Source: Liriodendron chinense (Eukaryota; Streptophyta; Magnoliopsida; Magnoliales; Magnoliaceae). Taken from it: a DNA stretch of 64,000 nt. The first letter of the stretch is position 1, and the number at the start of each line of letters is the position of its first letter. The notes beneath the pieces are model-generated. The model was not told the DNA's origin. It worked only from the letters and a program-made list of their open reading frames with translations, and searched no databases. Where the stretch lies: the NCBI GenBank assembly GCA_003013855.2, contig PVNU02003875.1:1-64000 (forward strand), read 5' to 3'. Of the stretch, positions 57,542 through 64,000 are shown in pieces. A program made the translations under genes and the position numbers.

Positions 57542-60500
57542 ATGGGGAAGCGATTGCTTCTCCTCCTCTCCATCTCTCTCCTTCTCAGGTAAGCAATCTA
57601 GGGTTTTTCCTTCCATTATTCTCTCTGAAATTCTCGATCTGGTTCTTGAGATCTCTGCAGTTTCTATGATGTTGATGTCATTTTGTCTCTCAAAACGATC
57701 CTACAATTCGAAAGAATTCATTCAATCTCCACTATTCGCTGAGATCTTCTGATCTTTCTGAAAATTTTACCCTGGATTTCGAGCTAGGGTTTTATTTTCT
57801 CTTTCAATTTCTGGTAAATCTAGAGGTGATTGTTTCTCAATTTCTTGATGTTTCGATCGATTCGGTTGGGGATTTTTTTACAAAAATATTGAGTGGAGAT
57901 TTCCAGGAGATCTCAAGCTCCTTTCTTCATGCTCATGCCGTCGTATTTAGTCAAATGACTGCTGGAAAGTTTTATTTTTTAATATCTTTGATAGTGTTTT
58001 CTTGCTTAATTCTGCTGCCATTTATTTTTGTAAAATTAATGCTATTTACCTTGATTCTGCAGTTCCTTTGGCTTTGATTCTTTTGTTCGTTCTATCAGTT
58101 TGGTTTGTTGGATCAAGAATTAATATTTTTACTGATTTTTTATGATTTCCCCTCGCAATCTAGGCTGGGTGCCGCTCTTCTGGTTATTGTCTTTGCTCCA
58201 TCCGCACTGTTCTTCTTGTTAGGGGTCGTATGGATAGGTTGTAAATCATTTACTAGTAAATGACTTAAGTGCTAGTAAATGATTTACTACCTTCTGTTTG
58301 GATGTAAGTAGTAAATGATTTACTAGTAAATGATTTCCTTGTTTGGATAGCCTGTAAATGGGTTATATCCTGTAATCGTATATTCACACTTGAAAATCAA
58401 TTTAGCTTATAACATTCAAATTACATGTTGGGATTTCCTTCCATGTGGATCATTGGGTCAAGCCCATGCCACTAAAGCATTGAGTTAATCCTAAAAAAAA
58501 AACTGAATAGTATGTGAGCCATACAAGTGGGCCCACGAATTCAAATGCTATTTTCAAAGGACAAATTACATGTTGATTTCAATGCTTATATATCTAATAT
58601 AGATAGACAAGGAAACTAGTAGCAGCTAAAGTTGATGCAAGCGGCTGAAGCTGGGACGTGGGACAAAAAATGAGGCAGATTAAAATCTCAGGTGGACCAC
58701 AACACAGGAAAACAGTGTTCATTGAACGTCCCCCATTCAAAACTTCACTGGACCCACCGTGATGTTTATTTGCAATCCAACTTGTTGATAAGGTCACACA
58801 GACCTGGATGAAGTGAAAACACAAAAAGCAGCTTGATCCAAAACTTCTGTGTGAATCAAGAAGTTTTCAACGGCAAGAATTCAATTCCCACTGTTTACTG
58901 TGGTGTGGTCCACATGAGATTTGTTTTTGCCTCATTTTTGGGCCCATGCCCTAAAATAGGGTGAAAAAATGGATGGACAGCGTGGATCAAACACATTCAT
59001 CATGGTGGGACCCATGCAGCTTCACTAGTCATGGTGGGCCACAGAGTTTACGCAGCTTCATGGTGGGCCCCTTGGCTGGTGTTGGCTTCACTAGTCAATC
59101 CGCGTCCCCCAGCGTACACGCATCATGGTGGGCCACAGAGTTTACTCAGAATCTTGGGGCCCACAACGTCCTCTCCAAAGGAGAGCCGTTCGTGTCAGAT
59201 CGGTGGGCCCCACAAAGCCCCCCGAAAAACCCATCTTCTATCTACGTCCTGGGGAGCATAGTACCCAATCCGCGTCTAGGACGGTGGGCGACTTCCCTCA
59301 CCCTTCCCGACGGCATAGGGGTTTCCCTGCCGCATCCTCAAAAAAAATAAATAAAAAAATTCCAAGAAAAAAAGAGGAAGAAGCAGAAAGAAGAAAGAAG
59401 AAGGAGAAGGAGAAAGAGGAGGAGGAAGAGAGCTAACATGAAGGTCGCCGGCGGTTTTCGAAATCGTCGGTTCGGTGGAGAGCCGGGGCCGGAAGGGTGC
59501 TTGAAGCTTCGAAGAACACCAAAGGGAGGCAGGGAGGGAGGGAGATTGCAGAGAGGGAGATGGAGAGAGAGCCGTTGGAAGTGATTTCAGGAACAGGTGC
59601 GAATCTGCTTTTAAACCAGAAATTTGAAAATAGAGCCGTTGCCATTTTGCCCATTTACTAGTAAATGAAATCTCACCTATTCGGTAGTAAATGGCAGAGG
59701 GGTTTTGCTAGTAAATGATTTACTAGAAAATGGGTGCATCCAAACAGAAAAAATGGCCATTTACTAGTAAATCATTTACCACCTATCCAAACGACCCCTT
59801 AGAAATCACTCAGTATCTAATTTCTTAGTTAGAGGGCTTATGATTTATGTTGTTGATTTTATCATTTTTTCCCTTTTTTGCATTATCTCTTCTGTGTTTA
59901 ACAAGAAAACCTTTGAATCATTTTTTTTGGGTGAAATGTTTTGTTAACCAGTGATAAAATCCGGACCTGACCGGAGTGTTGGATGACTATAACCCCTATT
60001 GAGTGGGTGGTCAGCTGTTTTCTCAAGAATATGTAAAATTATCATGTGAAGTTTGAAGTTTGAACCCGTGACCTCCGCTTGCACACGAAATGCTCTTACT
60101 GCTATGGTAGGAGTCGATTGATTGTTGATCATCTTTATTTTAATTATTTTACATCTATTAGATTCCTTAGTCGGAGTGGGTTGGTTTGACCACCTGTTGA
60201 ACCAAGCGGCCCACTGAAATGGGGCAAGGTACTGTGTGGATTTTGAAATGATGGTCTCAAATTTTAAGCGAGAAAAGGTCTTTCCTGATTTTTTTTCCCA
60301 TTATTGCAAGCTATGGTTTATCTTTCTTGCTATCAATTTTAATCTGCAGTGAAAATGTTTCATTTAATATAGTCTCTCCAGTTGGAACTTTTATGACAAG
60401 CATATGCACACAGATATATCATCTATTTTTCATGATGTGTGCTGTACTCGATGAGTAAATCTCCCTATTTTTAGAAAAAAAAACTCTATATTGACTTTAT

Positions 60501-60982
60501 ACATGATAACAATGAAGAGATGAAAATCTTTGGTGAATGTCTCTCTGCCCATATGATGTTTAAATTTTAATTATTAGATCTGCTTTTTTGGGGTGATACT
60601 ACTTGGTTTTCTTATATATTTATCCCACACTATCATCATCTTTTATATGTACTAATGTGTTTCTAGTCTGTTCCCTACGGGAAATTTATGGAAAATTTTC
60701 TCTCTCTACTAGTATAATCATCTAACTATGCATTTTTTAATGCTGTGAGGGCTTCAGCTTTCCAACCGAAGCAAGTGTGGAAAAGGAGAAGACATTGGCA
60801 ATGATAAAACCGGATGGTTTAGTTGGTAACTATACAGATAAGATAAAGACAATTATTCTGGAATCTGGGTTCAGTATCCTTAGAGAGATGATGCTTCAAC
60901 TCAATGAGAGTGATGCGGCACTCTTTTATGTGGAACATTCTGGGAGGAGCTTCTTTCCTAGCCTTGTCAATTACATGACAAG
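57542..60982 (+). CDS. Nucleoside diphosphate kinase, NDPK6-like, secretory type; 3' part outside the window
   Basis: NDP kinases move the gamma phosphate from ATP to nucleoside diphosphates through a phospho-histidine. Exon 1 (57542-57588) encodes MGKRLLLLLSISLLL, a signal peptide; exon 2 (60758-60982) follows after TTCAG. The junction splits a Ser codon (AG|C) and the frame continues FPTEASVEKEKTLAMIKPDG with the NDPK lead motif, then NYTDKIKTIILESGF, YVEHSGRSFFPSLVNYMT. The donor after ATGACAAG is GTACCA; the family next reads SGP. The active-site N-x-x-H-G-S-D segment is in exons not found before 64000. Length and the EHS-RSFFP wording match the short, secreted plant NDPK6 group, not the cytosolic NDPK1 type. 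The visible frame is intact, but a gypsy element lies downstream, so expression of a full protein depends on splicing across it. Confidence 0.88.
58222..59798. mobile_element. Harbinger-like non-autonomous element, 1.58 kb, with TTA target duplication
   Basis: Left end GGGGTCGTATGGATAGGTTG, right end the near-complement ACCTATCCAAACGACCCC, flanked by TTA on both sides (58219-58221, 59799-59801). Subterminal arms carry repeats of CATTTACTAGTAAATG, itself a palindrome, on both sides. The middle holds a full palindromic GGCCCAC unit (about 58600-59060), GGTGGGCC-rich copies to 59230, and a purine-rich tract 59340-59570. No transposase. In intron 1 of the NDPK6-like gene. Confidence 0.85.
59925..60135 (-). 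mobile_element. tRNA-related SINE
   Basis: On the minus strand ACCATAGCAGTAAGAGC (A-box-like) and GGTCACGGGTTCAAAC (B-box GGTTCAAAC) are spaced as in a tRNA gene, then a body of about 130 bases leads to CACCCAAAAAAAATG. TTGAATCAT and TTGATCAT at the two sides may be a decayed target duplication. Confidence 0.55.
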
Positions 60983-61547
60983 GTACCATGGCAACCACTC
61001 ACACAACTAGCTATCTCTTGACCTGTCTTAATCATTTTCCAGTTACATTCTCAGTCATTTCAAAAGCTTCATTGAACAAAAGAAAGAAAGAAAGAAAAAA
61101 AGATTTGGCAGTATGATGTATCAAATGTGGAGTATGGGTGATTCATTAGTCCTTCCAGTTTTTAGACAGCTCTTTGCACGCATGGTTTTACATAAACTCA
61201 GAGGTGGCAATCTCATAACGGACCGCTTCTGAGTCTGAATCGCTAAAATGTCATATGTGAACTTCTTGATCGCATAATATTTGGTAGGATCTGCTTGAGT
61301 GGAAACTGAGCTCAAATTTCTGTTTCCCAAACTTTGATACTAATATATATGTTGTTGAATGGTTGTACAAAAAAATGGTGTATGTTTCTTATTTGAGGTC
61401 ATGTCTTCATACAAGGTAGCACAACTATTCCTGCTTCTATGGGTGCTTTTTGTTGCGTTGTTTTTCTTTTTCATTTTTTGTGTGCATGCCTGCTGTTATT
61501 AGCAATGTATGGAGCCTTTTACTTGCAAACTTGCAGGAGGTGTATGA
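60983..61547. other. Intron 2 of the NDPK6-like gene, nothing recognised
   Basis: AT-rich sequence from the GTACCA donor to the LTR. AAGAAAGAAAGAAAG-type low complexity is at 61078-61104. No exon starting with the expected GP-LVM pattern was seen. Confidence 0.5.
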
Positions 61548-62285
61548 TGTAGGATGCCCTAATTATGATGCATGTTCATTAATACAATTAAATCAGCGGA
61601 AATAAAAGACAACGATAATAAAAAAATCTAGCATTAATCATCATAACTAAGAGAATCACAAAAGAAACATGCAATGGAGCAGGCCATCATCACAACCATG
61701 AAGTTTGGAATTCAACTATCGCTTAGGTTGGATCCGGCGAGGGATGTGACCTCCCGATATTGTATGGTCATAATCCGATCAATCAATGAGGATCTCTAAT
61801 CTAAAAGATCAAAAGATTTCGGATTAGGGATTTTGAAATCTGAAAAGTTAGGGTCTAGGTTCAAATTTAGATTTGGGATTGAAAGTTATGGAAGTAAATG
61901 GATTAAGAGGGATAGAATTACCTGGAAGAAGTTTAGGAGGGCATAAGAAGCAAATAGAAGAAAGAGGAGTCGAGGAAGAAGAAACATTACCATGAGAGAG
62001 AGAGAGAAGGAGAGAAGCATCAAGTGGCTTTTCATTAATCAATAATCAAAGTTAAATTCGAGTTTAGGGCTTTGCCCTATTAAATAAACACTAAAAGCAA
62101 GTAAAAAGACTAAATTACCTTCAATATTTAAGTAAAAACGGAAAAGAAAAACAATCTGTGCAAAAGTTCGGGCGCCCGAAGACGTCCAAAAACATTCAGA
62201 GAGTTTCGGGCGCCAGGTAGGCTAAGGTCGGGCATCCGAAGACAGTGAAATCTGTCCAGCGGGTCTTCTTCTTCTTCCTCCTACA
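61548..62285 (-). repeat. Putative 3' LTR of the gypsy element
   Basis: The block starts TGTAGGA and ends TCCTACA, giving the TG...CA ends and a 7-bp terminal inverted repeat expected of an LTR, 738 bp long. On the minus strand it holds a TATA-like TATTTAATAGGG followed by a CT-rich leader. The matching LTR should be beyond 64000. A polypurine tract next to it is weak. Confidence 0.55.
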
Positions 62286-62350
62286 CACGTGTCCTCCTAA
62301 TGTGGGGCCTTCTATGTGTCAACCCACATGTGTAAGGGCTTCAATGCTCC

Positions 62351-63975
62351 TCAATGAACGCCTAACCACAAGGAAGAGGCTTGTGGTGGGTGTTTTCTTC
62401 GTTGGTAAACTTGAAATGGTCTTGTGTCCGTATCAACTCCCATCGGGTGAGAAAAACTCGACTCCGACGAGTTAAAACTCTTGTGGTGCTCCAGCAAATC
62501 CGAATCAATGTTCTGCAACGATGCCTCCTTCAACCATGTAGATTCAGACGAGAGTTTATTCTTCCATTTGACAAGGTATCTTTGGAAGCCTCTGTCTCTC
62601 GTAGAAACTATTTCTTCATCCAAGATTCTCTCAATTTCTTCTTTATGAACAATAGGTGGAGGAAGGGGTGGAAGCGGTTGCGAAGAAAGGTCAGAAAAAG
62701 GCCATGAATGAGGTGATGGATCAATGGTATGGTCAGGGGAACGGACTAGATCTTCCACATTAAAAGTCGGGTTAATGCCCATTTCATATGGAAGGTCGAT
62801 CCGATACGTGTTGGACCCAATTTTCTGCAATATCTTGAATGGTCCAGCACTGCGCGCTTGTAATTTCTTAGCGGAACCCTATGAGAACCGCTTTGGCCTT
62901 ATCCTCACCATTACATAATCTCCTTAGTGAAGAGCTTGCAGTCTACGATGAGAATCAGCTGAAATTTTATAATTATCATTACTCTTATTTATCTGTTGTC
63001 TAATATGCGTATACAATTCATGGATATGTCGTGCGAATGAATCGGCTGATTCAGAAGACCTTCGGGTGACTGACATGGGTAAGAGATCTATTAGCATTCT
63101 AGGCTTATACCTACTAACAATTTCAAATGGACTTATTCCTGTAGATCGATTTACTGACCCATTATAAGCAAATTCAGCAGTTGGTAAAATTAGGTCCCAA
63201 GTCTTAACATGCTCACCCACTAGACAACGTAGAAGATTTCCAAGACTTCAATTAACCACCTTTGTTTGCCCATCTGTTTGAGGGTGGTAGGCAGTAGAAA
63301 ATTGTAAACGAGTACCCACAATGTGCCATAGTGTCTTTCAAAAATAATTGGTAAATCTGACATCACGGTCAGACACTATGGCCTTAGGCAATCCATGGAG
63401 ACGCACCACATATCAAAAAAGACACGACCAATATGAGACGCATCTGACGTTTTAGAACATGGGAGAAAATGCGCCATTTTAGAAAAACGATCAACAACAA
63501 CAAAGATGGAATCGTGCTTTTTGATCGTCTTGGGAAGCCCCAGCACGAAATCCATACTAATGTCATGCCATGGAGCATGTGGCATTGGTAATGGCGTATA
63601 GAGCCCAGTATTTTGCTTTCGTTGCTTTGCCAGCTGACATGTACGACATTGCCCTAAAACTTTGGCTACGTCTCACTTGAGACTTGGCCAATAAAAACGA
63701 TTCTCTATGAGGGTAATGGTCTTATCACGACCAAAGTGGCCAGCTATCCCTCCTGAATGAAGCTTCCAAATGAGGAATTTACGAGGGGACATACGGGGAA
63801 TAAAAAGTTGGTCTTCTTTAAAAAGGAAACCATTTTTAAGCACATAATCACCCGTACTACGTTGATCACTAGAGAGCGACGCATAAGTACCCTCAAAATC
63901 AGGACATGTGGGGTATTCATCTTTCAATTGCTCAAATTCGACTACTTCTACACTCAAGGAATTGAGCAACATCAC
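62351..63975 (-). pseudogene. Gypsy integrase and chromodomain, broken
   Basis: The integrase joins the cDNA to the genome and the chromodomain steers it to chromatin. Order on the minus strand: LHSGGIAGHFGRDKT and CRTCQLAKQRKQ (His2Cys2 zinc region), WHDISMDFVLGLPKT and VVVDRFSKMAHF (core, first Asp), SDRDVRF (second Asp), HPQTDGQT, FAYNGSVNRSTGISPFE, SAGPFKILQKIGSNTYRIDL, MGINPTFNVEDL, and RYLVKWKNK with STWL (chromodomain). Stops occur after WPSLK (CGA to TGA), after VFFD, before SLGNLL and after RRLQALH, so it cannot make the full protein. Confidence 0.85.
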
Positions 63976-64000
63976 TCTTCTACTAAGGGCATCTGCTGGT

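Larger units (their letters stand above)
61548..64000 (-). mobile_element. Ty3/gypsy chromovirus, minus strand, running off the window end
   Basis: From the window end towards lower coordinates the minus strand shows the end of RNase H, the integrase zinc-binding region, integrase core, integrase C-terminal region and a chromodomain, then the probable 3' LTR. Gag, protease and reverse transcriptase lie beyond 64000. It is inserted downstream of NDPK6-like exon 2 in the opposite orientation to the gene. Confidence 0.85.

Noticed and set aside
57374..57669. Open frames over the NDPK6-like start
   Set aside because: They use other frames; the true frame starts at 57542 and is fixed by phase and by the joined NDPK motif.

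Overview
The window is nuclear DNA of a flowering plant. It has intron-split genes with GT-AG junctions, a dense mix of LINE, gypsy, copia, hAT and Harbinger-like elements, a plastid psaA fragment, and many copies of a palindromic repeat family with GTGGGGCCCAC-type cores. By inference only, that repeat family and the long TE-filled introns suggest an early-diverging angiosperm, perhaps a magnoliid. No species can be named from the sequence.

Layout. 5.4-28.1 kb (minus): the gene for the OSCP/delta subunit of mitochondrial F1Fo-ATP synthase, with three exons in the window and the 3' end beyond base 1. Its introns hold most of the mobile DNA: two Tourist-like MITEs, a foldback MITE, a full-length L1-type LINE with perfect 14-bp target duplications (7585-14143), a decayed minus-strand gypsy with an organellar insert (14.7-19.2 kb), a plus-strand gypsy relic (about 21-23.7 kb) and a hAT MITE. 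28.2-30.5 kb: a cluster of foldback repeats reaching into the OSCP promoter, then a SINE. 31.7-34.0 kb (plus): a two-exon prolyl-oligopeptidase pseudogene with a hAT element in its intron.

35.6-52.5 kb (minus): a LAZ1-like (DUF300/OST-alpha) membrane protein gene. I could reconstruct nine coding exons that join in phase into an intact 463-residue frame, preceded by an untranslated leader exon, a telobox, an AUG-stop minimal uORF and a TATA box. Its introns hold two hAT-type or LINE-derived insertions, an RTE LINE, a copia gag relic and a 1.4-kb minisatellite of GGGCCCAC motifs.

57.5-61.0 kb (plus): the first two exons of an NDPK6-like nucleoside diphosphate kinase with a signal peptide. A 1.58-kb Harbinger-like element sits in intron 1, and a chromovirus-type gypsy (61.5 kb to the window end, minus) sits downstream, probably in intron 2.

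The three host genes are unrelated housekeeping or membrane functions, not an operon-like unit. The most unusual signals are the GGGCCCAC palindrome carried inside several different MITE families and amplified as an intronic minisatellite, the duplicated splice acceptor of OSCP exon 3, the organellar insert flanked by two copies of the gypsy chromodomain end, and the AUG-stop uORF in the LAZ1-like leader. All gene identities are from recognised protein motifs, not from a search.
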